Origin: Ancylobacter polymorphus
GTDB lineage: Bacteria > Pseudomonadota > Alphaproteobacteria > Rhizobiales > Xanthobacteraceae
Assembly (NCBI RefSeq): GCF_030813495.1
Contig: NZ_JAUSUI010000005.1
Span: 124,001-188,000 of the forward strand
Length of the DNA stretch: 64,000 nucleotides
Direction of reading: 5' to 3'
How positions within the stretch are numbered: the stretch's first letter is position 1; each line of letters opens with the position of its first letter. Both the position numbers and the translations under genes were made by a program. Below are positions 8,363 through 16,760 of the stretch, one piece after another. The notes beneath the pieces were generated by a model. It worked only from the letters and a program-made list of their open reading frames with translations, did not search any database and was not told the DNA's origin.

Positions 8363-9108
8363 CGCCGCCACCTGTTGGCACGGCGCTCCCAAGGCTGGAG
8401 AAGGCCGATTTCGATCAGCTGCACCACTGCCGTGAAGGCGAGCGCATAAGCAAGGATACCGGCGACATCGAACAGCTGGAACGCGGTCTGCAATTCGAAG
8501 CCGACGCCGTTGGACCGGCCGAGCAGTTCCACAACGAGCACGATTTTCCAGGTGAGCGCCAGGCCGGAGCGGGCGCTGGCGGCGAAGAACGGCACCAACT
8601 GCGGCAGGACGACCTCGCGCAGCACCCGCAGGCGCGGCACCCGGTAGACCTGCACCATCTCATCAAGATCGCGCGAAAGCGCCGCCGCGCCTTCCCGCAT
8701 TGTCACCGCGACATTGGGGATCTTGTTGATCGCCACCGCCGTGATCGCCGCCACCTCGGTCAGACCGAACCAGACATAGCAGAGAATGATGACGACCAGC
8801 GCCGGCAGGTTGAGCAGCACCACCAGCCACGGCCCGAACAACTCGTTGAGCGCTATCGAACGGCCCAGCACGATGCCGATCGCCGAGCCCAGCGTCATGG
8901 CGATGAGAAAACTCGTGGCGACCCGGGCGAGCGTGATGGCGACGCTCTCGGGCAGCACGCCGGTCCGCGTGGCGCGCAGCATGGCCGCGAACACGTCAAG
9001 CGGGCCGGGCAGCAGGCGCGACTGCGCCCACAGCGCGGCGACTTGCCAGAACAGCAGCAGCGCCAGCAAGGAGGCGGCCGTCAGCAGCAAACGCCGGGAC
9101 GTGGACAC
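8359..9108 (-). CDS. ABC transporter permease (NitT/TauT type)
   Basis: A 249-residue inner-membrane permease with about six hydrophobic segments and the EAA-type loop MVQVYRVPRLRVLREVVLPQLVPFF. I chose the GTG at 9108 (STSRRLLLTAASLLALLLFW...). It lies 4 nt after the stop of the binding-protein gene, and the first membrane segment then begins at the N-terminus. The longer open frame upstream would run through the binding-protein gene with an Arg/Pro/Cys-rich nonsense extension. It pairs with the ATPase (4-nt overlap) and the periplasmic binding protein as one importer. Confidence 0.88.
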   Translation of the reverse strand: MSTSRRLLLTAASLLALLLFWQVAALWAQSRLLPGPLDVFAAMLRATRTGVLPESVAITLARVATSFLIAMTLGSAIGIVLGRSIALNELFGPWLVVLLNLPALVVIILCYVWFGLTEVAAITAVAINKIPNVAVTMREGAAALSRDLDEMVQVYRVPRLRVLREVVLPQLVPFFAASARSGLALTWKIVLVVELLGRSNGVGFELQTAFQLFDVAGILAYALAFTAVVQLIEIGLLQPWERRANRWRR

Positions 9109-9112
9109 GGTT

Positions 9113-10120
9113 TCACTCGCCGATAGGGCCGAACAGCGAACGGTCGAAACGGGGATCGGGCCCCACCAATTCCTCTCCGCCAATCTGCGCCAGCACCTCG
9201 TACAGCTTGGCGCAGGAAACCCGCTCCGCCTCGCCGAATGCGCCGGGAATGCCGGCGCGGTAATAGTCGCGCAGGCGGGCAAATTCAGCATCGTCCGCCG
9301 CCTGCATCAGCGGGCGAACACGGTTCCACGCCGAATCGTCGGTCGCCAGCACGCGATTGGCCGCCGCCGCCGCGCGCAGGAAGGCCGCGATCGCCGCGCC
9401 GCGTTCCGCCATGACGGCGTTGCGCCAGACGAAGCCAACCAGCGGAGGCACGGGGTCGATGCCGAGCCCCCGTACCATTTCGCTGACATCCATCAGCCGG
9501 GCGAAGCCGCGGGCGTCGAGCCGCGCGGCATAGGGCCAGAAGGTCAGCACCGCATCGACGCGGCCGAGCGGCAATTGCTCGCTCACCAGAGGCGGCGCGC
9601 CATAGACCGGTTCGGCGGCGCTGGCGAGGTCGACGCCGAGCTTTGCCTTGCCATAAGCGCGCAGCAGCAGCCAACTCTTGTCGAGCGCGCCGCCGGCGAC
9701 GCCGATGCGCCGGCCGCGCAGATCCTCCAGTGTCGTCACCGGCCCCTTCGCCGCCACCATCACCGCGCCCAGGGCGTTGGAAAACGGTGCGAAACGCATG
9801 CGCTCACCATCGCTGGTGCGCCGCATCGCCCAGAGCCAATCGCTGACGATGAGGTCGATATCACCCGCCTGCAGCGCCACCGTTGTCGCCTGCCCGCTGG
9901 CGAAATCGACGCTTTCCAGCGCCAGCCCTTCGCGCTGGTCGAGCCCCTCCGCACGGATGGTCTCCACCAGCCAGTTGAGCGTGCCGAATTTCAGCGTCCC
10001 GACACGCAGCGCCAACGCCGGCCCGCCTTCGGCGCGCAGCAGCGAGGGCGTGGCAACGAGGCCCGCCACCGCCGCGAGCAAGGCCCGACGCGAGAGCGGC
10101 GTGAGCGTGACACGGGTCAT
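9113..10120 (-). CDS. ABC transporter substrate-binding protein (NitT/TauT type), Tat-like signal
   Basis: A 335-residue periplasmic binding protein. The N-terminus LSRRALLAAVAGLVATPSLLRA carries a twin-arginine-like signal. The mature domain shows the two-lobe pattern of the SsuA/TauA/ThiY group: LRVGTLKFGTLNWLVETI, DIDLIVSDWLWAMR, LRGRRIGVAGGALDKSWLLL and RVDAVLTFWPYAARL. It overlaps the preceding DUF2380-like gene by 4 nt and is followed 4 nt later by the permease. The family binds small organic or oxyanion ligands. The genomic setting suggests something needed for PQQ/XoxF metabolism, but the ligand cannot be read from the sequence. Confidence 0.88.
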   Translation of the reverse strand: MTRVTLTPLSRRALLAAVAGLVATPSLLRAEGGPALALRVGTLKFGTLNWLVETIRAEGLDQREGLALESVDFASGQATTVALQAGDIDLIVSDWLWAMRRTSDGERMRFAPFSNALGAVMVAAKGPVTTLEDLRGRRIGVAGGALDKSWLLLRAYGKAKLGVDLASAAEPVYGAPPLVSEQLPLGRVDAVLTFWPYAARLDARGFARLMDVSEMVRGLGIDPVPPLVGFVWRNAVMAERGAAIAAFLRAAAAANRVLATDDSAWNRVRPLMQAADDAEFARLRDYYRAGIPGAFGEAERVSCAKLYEVLAQIGGEELVGPDPRFDRSLFGPIGE

Positions 10121-10668
10121 GGAGCGGCCTTCCCGGTAAGCGGCGGATCAAGCAGACGGTTGCGCACGAGATAGGAGACACCGCGCAGCCAGGATTCATC
10201 GGTGTTGTTGCGGATATCGGCGCTGCCGGCACGCAGCACCTCGCCGGTGGCGACATCGCGCAGCTGGAAATTGATGTTGAGGATGAGGTTCGACACCTTC
10301 TGCACCAATCCTATGACCTCGATCTGCGCACCGAGGGCCTGGGCGATCGGCAATTCGCAGCTGTTGCAGTTGCGAAACGGCGCGGCTTCCACGATCTGCG
10401 CCTGCTGGGGCGAAAGGTCCAGCACGTCATAGCCCGCCTCCTTCAGCCGACGCCGAACCTCGTCGGTGATGAGGTCGAGCCTTCGGATCTCCTCCGGCTT
10501 CGGGCCGCGAATGTCGACTTCGCTGCTGGTGTCGAGCAGTTCGAATTCGAACACCGCAACCCGCGTCGCCGCCTGCGCGGCGCTCACCGCTCCAAGGCCG
10601 GTCCCCAGCGACGTCGACAAGGCGAGACCCAAACCGAGGAGCCGTCCGGCACGAACTGGAAATCTCAT
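10117..10668 (-). CDS. DUF2380/DUF3280-like exported protein
   Basis: A 183-residue protein with a signal peptide (MRFPVRAGRLLGLGLALS... cleaved near AAQAA). The mature part, RVAVFEFELLDTSSE...EEIRRLDLITDEVRRRL, resembles the DUF2380 family. A later CNSC pair follows, then a LRDVATGEVLRAGSADIRNNTDESW segment like those in TolB-N or LpoB-like lipoproteins. I chose the ATG at 10668 because a strong AGGAGG lies 8 nt upstream. It is the first gene of the NitT/TauT-type ABC operon (4-nt overlap with the binding protein). It diverges from the lut-like operon across 269 nt. The molecular role is unknown. Confidence 0.78.
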   Translation of the reverse strand: MRFPVRAGRLLGLGLALSTSLGTGLGAVSAAQAATRVAVFEFELLDTSSEVDIRGPKPEEIRRLDLITDEVRRRLKEAGYDVLDLSPQQAQIVEAAPFRNCNSCELPIAQALGAQIEVIGLVQKVSNLILNINFQLRDVATGEVLRAGSADIRNNTDESWLRGVSYLVRNRLLDPPLTGKAAP

Positions 10669-10806
10669 CCGGCTTGCCTCCTCGCTTGGCGATTTCTTCC
10701 CGGCCCGCGCAATCATATCGACAAGAACTCCTCCTGCAACCCACCGGGAAAAAGTTCCCGATTGAAATATTTCGCCTATGCTTGCGACAATGGGAGCGTT
10801 ACATTC

Positions 10807-10844
10807 TCTTATTAGTTTCTTATGCACTCAATTTTATTGAATGC
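10807..10844. promoter_or_regulatory. Direct repeat TCTTAT-N5-TCTTAT plus adjacent dyad in divergent promoter region
   Basis: On the plus strand TCTTAT occurs at 10807 and 10818, an 11-bp period. Fifteen of 18 positions match the element before pqqA, in the same orientation relative to the downstream gene. Touching it is a dyad at 10824-10844: arms GCAnTCAAT and ATTGAnTGC around TTT, with 8 of 9 pairs matching. The region lies between the DUF2380-like gene and the lut-like operon, within a locally AT-rich stretch. It looks like a binding site for one or two regulators. Confidence 0.5.
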
Positions 10845-10937
10845 CTGTTTTTGTTTGCGTAGAGTTTTCCCCAAGGCACACGAGAAAAGTTCCGAGGACC
10901 ATCTCCTCGAGAACGCAAGCCGCGGGATGGAAAGCCG

Positions 10938-12185
10938 ATGATGAGGATGGCAGGCGCCGTCGGCGCGACGCTTATGGCGATGGTGTACACGTCTGTCCCC
11001 GCCGGGGCGCAGGAAGCTGTGGCGCCCGCCGCTCCCCCCGCCTCCCCGCCTTTGGCCGCCAAGCCGGCGGCGACGATCGGGCCGGAACAGACGTTTCTCA
11101 TCGGCGTGGTGCGCCAGCTACCGGAGCCGCCCCCCTGGGTCGCCCCCCTGCAGATGCCCCCCGATGATCTCGGCATCGCCGGCGCCGAGCTCGGCATTCG
11201 CGACAACCTCACCAGCGGCCGCTTCCTGAAGCTCGACTACAAGCTGTCGAGCGAGATCGTGCCCACGGATGGCGATCCGCTGCCGGCGGTCCAAAAGCTG
11301 GTTGAGGCTGGCAACCGCTTCATCCTGCTCGACGTGCCGCCGGATGCGCTGCTGAAAATCGCCGACAACTACAAGGACCGCGACATCGTCTTCATCAATG
11401 TCGGCGCCACCGATGACCGGCTGCGGCAAAAGGACTGCCGGGCCAATGTGTTCCACATTGCCCCCAGCCGCTCGATGCTGACCGATGCGCTGGCCCAGTT
11501 CCTCGTCACCAAGCGCTGGCAGAACTGGTTTCTGATGGTGGGGCGCACCGACAATGACAAGCTCTATGGCGAGGCGGTGAAGCGCTCGGCCAAGAAGTTC
11601 GGCGCCAAGATCGTTGCTGAGAAGACCTGGGACTACGGACCGGACGCGCGCGCCACCGCCCAGTCGGAAGTGCCGCGCGGCACGCAGGTTGGCGAGTATG
11701 ACCTGCTCATCGTCGCCGACGAACTCGGCGAGTTCGGCGACATCCTGCCCTACAATACCTGGCTGCCCCGCCCGATCGCCGGCACCCAGGGGCTGATGGC
11801 GCTTTCCTGGCACCCGACGATGGAAAACTGGGGCGCCTCGCAGCTGCAAAGCCGGTTCTTCAAGCAGTCCAAGCGGATGATGCAGCCGCTGGATTTCCAG
11901 ATGTGGCAGGGCGTGTTCGCCGTCGGCTCGGCCAGCCTGAAGACGCGCAACAGCGACCCGGCGAAGATCGAGGCGCAGTTGCTCTCGCCGGACTACGACC
12001 TGCCGGTGTTCAAGGGCGTGGCCGCGTCATTTCGCAGCTGGGACCACCAGTTGCGCCAGCCGATCCTGCTGACCCACGCCACCAATACGGTGACGCTCTC
12101 GCCGCAGGCCGGTTTCCTGCACCAGACGTCTCCGCTCGACACGCTGGGCTTCGACCGACCGGAAACGCTCTGCAAATTCCAATAA
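10938..12185 (+). CDS. PQQ/lanthanide-system ABC substrate-binding protein (LutA-like)
   Basis: A 415-residue exported binding protein of the branched-chain-amino-acid receptor fold. The signal peptide ends near VPAGAQEA, and there is a low-complexity Pro/Ala stretch at about 25-45. The body shows LRQKDCRANVFHIAPSRSMLTDALAQFLVTKRW and WNWFLMVG-like lobes with a C-terminal domain ending KFQ. It matches the family annotated as the substrate-binding protein of the PQQ-dependent alcohol dehydrogenase system. In methylotrophs the corresponding lutA product serves lanthanide transport to the cytoplasm. Beta-propeller, cupredoxin-like, ATPase and permease genes follow on the same strand. An in-frame ATG follows the first directly, so the exact start may be 10941. 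Confidence 0.85.
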   Translation: MMRMAGAVGATLMAMVYTSVPAGAQEAVAPAAPPASPPLAAKPAATIGPEQTFLIGVVRQLPEPPPWVAPLQMPPDDLGIAGAELGIRDNLTSGRFLKLDYKLSSEIVPTDGDPLPAVQKLVEAGNRFILLDVPPDALLKIADNYKDRDIVFINVGATDDRLRQKDCRANVFHIAPSRSMLTDALAQFLVTKRWQNWFLMVGRTDNDKLYGEAVKRSAKKFGAKIVAEKTWDYGPDARATAQSEVPRGTQVGEYDLLIVADELGEFGDILPYNTWLPRPIAGTQGLMALSWHPTMENWGASQLQSRFFKQSKRMMQPLDFQMWQGVFAVGSASLKTRNSDPAKIEAQLLSPDYDLPVFKGVAASFRSWDHQLRQPILLTHATNTVTLSPQAGFLHQTSPLDTLGFDRPETLCKFQ

Positions 12186-12212
12186 AATTCAAACGATTGC
12201 CTGGAGGAAACG

Positions 12213-13199
12213 ATGAAACGACAGATGCTGCTGTCCACCGGCCTGGCCACCCTTGCGGGGCTGATGCTGGCGGATGCCCTGCCGGCCGAGGCGTCTCCGC
12301 GCGCCTTCGTGACCAATGAGCGCGACCACACGATGAGCGTCGTCGACATGTCGACGCTGAAGGTCACGAACACTATCAAAACCGGCCGGCGGCCGCGCGG
12401 CATCATCGCCAGCCCTGACGGCAAGCTGATCTATGTCTGCGCCTCCGACGACAACCGCGTCGAGGTCTATGACGCGGCGACCCTGAAGCTGGTGAAGACG
12501 CTGCGTTCGGGCCCTGACCCGGAGCTGTTCGTGCTCCACCCCTCGGGCAACCCGCTCTATATCGCCAACGAAGACGACAACATGGTCACGGTGGTGAATG
12601 TCGAGAACAACGACCTGATCGCCGAGATCCCGGTCGGCGTCGAGCCGGAAGGCATGGGCATCAGCCCCGACGGCAAGTACATGGTCAACACGTCCGAGAC
12701 GACCAACATGGCGCATGTGGTCGACACCTCGAACAACGAGATCATCGAGAACATCCTCGTCGATTCCCGCCCGCGCATCGCTGAGTTCAGCAAGGACGGC
12801 AAGCAGCTCTGGGTGTCGGCGGAGGTTGGCGGCACGGTGGCGGTGATCGACCCCGCGACCTGGAAGATCGTCAAGAAAATCTCGTTCAAGATTCCCGGCG
12901 TGGCGGACGACGCCATCCAGCCCGTCGGCGTACGCATCACCAAGGACGGTTCGAAGGCCTTCATCGCGCTTGGCCCGGCCAACAGGGTGGCGGTCGTCAA
13001 TGCCAAGACGCTGGAAGTCGAGAAATATCTGCTGGTCGGCCAGCGCGTCTGGCAGCTCGGCTTCACGCCGGACGAGAAGTTCCTGCTCTCGACCAACGGC
13101 AATTCCAACGACATCTCGGTGATCGACGTCGCCGATGAGAAAGTCACCAAATCCGTCACGGTCGGCCGCCTGCCCTGGGGCGTGGTCGTGGTGCCGTGA
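12213..13199 (+). CDS. PQQ-system YVTN-type beta-propeller protein (LutD-like)
   Basis: A 328-residue periplasmic protein with a signal peptide (MKRQMLLSTGLATLAGLMLADALPAEAS). It has about seven blades of the YVTN type, each with a DG(K/S) turn: ASPDGKLIYVCASDDNRVEVYD, SPDGKYMVNTSETTNMAHVVD, TPDEKFLLSTNGNSNDISVID. It belongs to the family annotated as PQQ-dependent-catabolism-associated beta-propeller. The lut cluster protein LutD, reported to bind lanthanides, is of this kind as far as I recall. It lies 27 nt after the binding-protein gene and has a GGAGG ribosome site. Confidence 0.85.
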   Translation: MKRQMLLSTGLATLAGLMLADALPAEASPRAFVTNERDHTMSVVDMSTLKVTNTIKTGRRPRGIIASPDGKLIYVCASDDNRVEVYDAATLKLVKTLRSGPDPELFVLHPSGNPLYIANEDDNMVTVVNVENNDLIAEIPVGVEPEGMGISPDGKYMVNTSETTNMAHVVDTSNNEIIENILVDSRPRIAEFSKDGKQLWVSAEVGGTVAVIDPATWKIVKKISFKIPGVADDAIQPVGVRITKDGSKAFIALGPANRVAVVNAKTLEVEKYLLVGQRVWQLGFTPDEKFLLSTNGNSNDISVIDVADEKVTKSVTVGRLPWGVVVVP

Positions 13200-13240
13200 T
13201 CCCACGAGATCAATCAATCATTCCATTCAGAGGAAACGCC

Positions 13241-13666
13241 ATGAAGACCCACCTTGTTCTCGCCGCCGCCGCCACCCTCGCCCTCTCGGGCGTCGCCTAT
13301 GCCAAGGGCGACCTCACCCTCAAGCCCGTGGAGCTGGAAGAACTGACCGTCGGCACCGGCAATTCCGGCTTCGGCGTCTCGCAGACCAAGTATGAGCTGG
13401 AGACCGGCAAGTCTTATTCGCTGACGGTCAAGTCAACCGGCAAGAAGGAGTGCGCCTGGCAGTCGCCGGGGCTGTTCCAGAGCATCTTCCTGCGCAAGGT
13501 CGAGGCCGGCGGCATGGAGATCAAGGCCATCCACCTCACCGAGCTTGAATTCGAGGAAGAAGGTGAGGCCGAAATGTTCTTCGTGCCCATCAAGCCTGGC
13601 ACCTTCGCCTGGTACTGCAAGGGCATGGAGGAGCGGGGCATGAAGGGCGAGTTCATCGTCAAGTAA
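13241..13666 (+). CDS. Exported cupredoxin-like protein lacking the usual copper His
   Basis: A 141-residue protein with a signal peptide ending GVAYAKG. The ATG at 13241 follows an AGAGGAAAC ribosome site. The beta-sandwich pattern and the C-terminal block FAWYCKGMEERGMKGEFIVK resemble the copper loop of cupredoxins (Cys...Met). However, the position between them that is normally His is filled by Met/Glu/Arg, so a classical type-1 copper site looks incomplete. It is co-directional with the beta-propeller gene (41 nt) and followed by a terminator. A role as an electron carrier or metal chaperone in methanol oxidation is plausible but unproven. Confidence 0.7.
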   Translation: MKTHLVLAAAATLALSGVAYAKGDLTLKPVELEELTVGTGNSGFGVSQTKYELETGKSYSLTVKSTGKKECAWQSPGLFQSIFLRKVEAGGMEIKAIHLTELEFEEEGEAEMFFVPIKPGTFAWYCKGMEERGMKGEFIVK

Positions 13667-13703
13667 CCTCGACCAGGCCTGTATTTCGATCCTCGTGACC
13701 CTC

Positions 13704-13730
13704 GTCCCCGGCCCCGCCGGGGACTTTCTT
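13704..13730 (+). terminator. Stem-loop with T-rich tail
   Basis: GTCCCCGG (13704-13711) pairs perfectly with CCGGGGAC (13717-13724), followed by TTTCTT. It separates the binding-protein/beta-propeller/cupredoxin genes from the ABC ATPase gene that starts at 13751. It may be a partial terminator inside one operon. Confidence 0.65.
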
Positions 13731-13750
13731 CTCTCGGTACGGGAGATGCC

Positions 13751-14538
<788 letters not shown>

Positions 14539-14542
<4 letters not shown>

Positions 14543-15375
14543 CCCCGGCGCGATTCCGCCTGCCGCTGACCGGCTATGTCATCGTCCTCACCGGCATTTG
14601 CTGGCGCGAGGCGCTACGCTTTCTCAACCAGCGCGGCCGCTTTCTCTCCGCCCTGGTGCGCCCGCTGGTGTGGCTGTTCATCTTCGCCGCCGGCTTCCGC
14701 TCGGTGCTCGGCGTCTCGATCATCCCGCCTTATGAGACCTATGTGCTCTACGAGGTCTATGTGACGCCGGGGCTGGTGGCGATGATTCAGCTGTTCAACG
14801 GTTTGCAATCCTCGCTCTCCATGGTCCACGACCGCGAAGTCGGCGCCATGCGTATCCTTCTGGTGAGCCCCTATCCGCGCTGGTACCTGCTGGTGTGCAA
14901 GCTCATCGCCGGCATCGGCGTGTCGCTGCTGCAGGTCTATGCCTTCCTCGCCGTCGCCTGGTTCTGGGAGGTGGAACTGCCGCCCGTCGGCTATGTCACC
15001 GTGATCCCCGCGCTGCTCCTCTCCGGCCTGATGCTCGGCGCCATGGGGCTGCTCATGTCCTCGGTGTTCCGGCAGATGGAGAACTTCGCCAGCGTGATGA
15101 ACTTCGTCATCTTTCCGATGTTCTTCGCCTCCTCGGCGCTCTACCCGCTCTGGCGGGTGCAGGAGAGCAGCCTAGCACTATGGTGGATCTGCACCTTCAA
15201 CCCGTTCACCTATGCCGTGGAGCTGATCCGCTTCGCGCTTTACGGCCAATTCGCGCCTTTTGCCGCGCTGGTGGTCGCGGGGTGCGCGGCGCTGTTCCTC
15301 GCCGCCTCGATCTTGGCCTATGATCCTTCCGCTGGTGTCATGGCCCGTCGCGGCGGACCGGAAACGGCAAAATGA
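14539..15375 (+). CDS. PQQ/lanthanide-system ABC-2 permease (LutF-like)
   Basis: A 278-residue integral membrane protein of the ABC-2 family with about six membrane segments. The conserved segment MVHDREVGAMRILLVSPYPRWYLLVCKLIAG holds the ABC-2 coupling region, and FNPFTYAVELIRFALYG the C-terminal signature. It is translationally coupled to the ATPase gene (ATGA overlap) and is the membrane part of that transporter. Confidence 0.87.
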
Positions 15376-15445
15376 GCCGGCCCCTGCACGGCCCTGTCGA
15401 AACGGAAGCCGAAGAGCTTCCGGGCAATATCTCGAGGAAAAGCCC

Positions 15446-16075
15446 ATGCCCACATTCCACCCTGCCTTGCGTCGCCTAAGCCTCGCCGTGCCTCTCCTGC
15501 TCGTGGGCCTCGGCCCCGCCCTCGCCGCCGCCCCCAGCGGGGGGCTCTGGCCGTGCATCCAGCGCAAGGTACCTGAGCTTGCGGTCGGTCAGATGTGGTC
15601 CGGTCCTCCGATCGAAAACCTGCAATGGCAGGACGACCGGCAGGTCGCCGATCTTGTGCCGGTGCTGGCCGCCCAGCGCACGCCCATCGAGGAAGCGACG
15701 AAACAGATCGACGCCTTCGCCGGCACGCTCGGGCCAAACGACAAACAGCGCCTCACCCTGCTGTTCGCCGGCGTGTTCGAGCAAATCAATGCTCGGCGCA
15801 GCCGCATCATGAGCGGCATTGAGCGCTATTCCGAACACCAGATCGAACTTTCCAAACGCATCAAGGAGCAGAGCCTCGCCCTCGCCAAGGCCAAGAAGGC
15901 CGCGACCACGGACGAGGAAAAGACGAAGGCGCAGGAACTGGAGAAGCAATTGCTGTGGGACACGCGCGTTTATGATGCGCGCCAGCAATCGATGACGGCG
16001 GTGTGCGAAAGCCCGGTACTGCTGGAACAGCGCGTCTTCGCCCTCGCCCGCGCCATTCAGGAAAAGCTGCCGTGA
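15446..16075 (+). CDS. Exported helical protein of unknown function, PQQ-cluster associated
   Basis: A 209-residue protein with a signal peptide (MPTFHPALRRLSLAVPLLLVGLGPALAAAP). The mature domain is mostly helical, with a likely coiled coil at about 120-170 (LSKRIKEQSLALAKAKKAATTDEEKTKAQEL). Two cysteines, in LWPCIQRKVPEL near the start and AVCESP near the end, may form a disulfide. The ATG at 15446 has a GAGGAAAAG ribosome site; the longer frame upstream overlaps the permease and lacks support. It lies 70 nt after the ABC-2 permease gene and is probably the last gene of that operon. Function unknown. Confidence 0.75.
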   Translation: MPTFHPALRRLSLAVPLLLVGLGPALAAAPSGGLWPCIQRKVPELAVGQMWSGPPIENLQWQDDRQVADLVPVLAAQRTPIEEATKQIDAFAGTLGPNDKQRLTLLFAGVFEQINARRSRIMSGIERYSEHQIELSKRIKEQSLALAKAKKAATTDEEKTKAQELEKQLLWDTRVYDARQQSMTAVCESPVLLEQRVFALARAIQEKLP

Positions 16076-16082
16076 ACAGGCG

Positions 16083-16105
16083 GCCCCGGCCTGCGCGGCC
16101 GGGGC
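16083..16105. terminator. Hairpin between convergent genes
   Basis: GCCCCGGCC (16083-16091) pairs perfectly with GGCCGGGGC (16097-16105) over a 5-nt loop. It lies 7 nt after the helical exported protein gene and 48 nt from the end of the convergent CXXCW gene. No long T tract follows, so termination strength is uncertain. Confidence 0.55.
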
Positions 16106-16152
16106 GTCTCTCAACCGGCGCATGGTCGCGCGCGCAGAGGTGACGACGACCT

Positions 16153-16743
16153 TCAGGGCTTCGGCTGGCCTTGTTCCAGCGGCAGCCCGGCCCTGGCCCA
16201 GCCATCGCTACCGGCGGGATACCAGGCGATGTTGGTGTAGCCATATTCGGTGATCGCACGCTTGGCCGCGTTCCAGCTCATCCAGCAATCGGTCTGGCAA
16301 TAGAACACCAGCGGCGCCGCGCGGTTGCCGCCGGCTAGCGCGTCGAGGCGGGTGCGGAAATAGGCGTCGGTCTCGGCCGAAAGCGCACCATAGCCGACAT
16401 TGGGAAGCCAGACGCTGCCGGGCAGATGATCGCGCCTCTTGTCGCGCCACAGCGTGCCCGGAGGGAGGTTCGCCGGCTTCACATCCCGCGGCATCACGTC
16501 AACGAAGATCGCGGCCCTGGCGCGCCAGAGCTTCTCGGCCTGTGCCGTGTCGATCACCTGGGCGCCCTTGAGGGTGGCCGGCGTCGGGGCCCGGTAAGCA
16601 TCCATACGGTAGCCCGTCGGCTCGGGCACAACCTCTTCGCCCCGGCCGACGGTCGGAGCGAAGACATAGAGCACAGCGGCGAGCCCGGCCATGCCCAGCC
16701 AGGCCAAGCGGCGGAGGGTAGGGTCGGGTCGATAGTGTTTCAC
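16153..16743 (-). CDS. PQQ-dependent-catabolism-associated CXXCW-motif protein (rhodanese-like)
   Basis: A 196-residue exported protein. I chose the GTG at 16743 (KHYRPDPTLRRLAWLGMAGLAAVL...) because AGGAGG lies 7 nt upstream and a membrane/signal segment then begins the protein. The rhodanese-like domain shows VDVMPRD, GSVWLPNVGYG and the signature VFYCQTDCWMSWNAAKRA, in which the two cysteines precede Trp. It is downstream of xoxF-xoxG-xoxJ on the same strand, 17 nt after xoxJ, as in other xoxF loci. It is presumably a periplasmic thiol or assembly factor for the quinoprotein system. Confidence 0.85.
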   Translation of the reverse strand: MKHYRPDPTLRRLAWLGMAGLAAVLYVFAPTVGRGEEVVPEPTGYRMDAYRAPTPATLKGAQVIDTAQAEKLWRARAAIFVDVMPRDVKPANLPPGTLWRDKRRDHLPGSVWLPNVGYGALSAETDAYFRTRLDALAGGNRAAPLVFYCQTDCWMSWNAAKRAITEYGYTNIAWYPAGSDGWARAGLPLEQGQPKP

Positions 16744-16760
16744 CGCCGCCTCCTGCAGGT

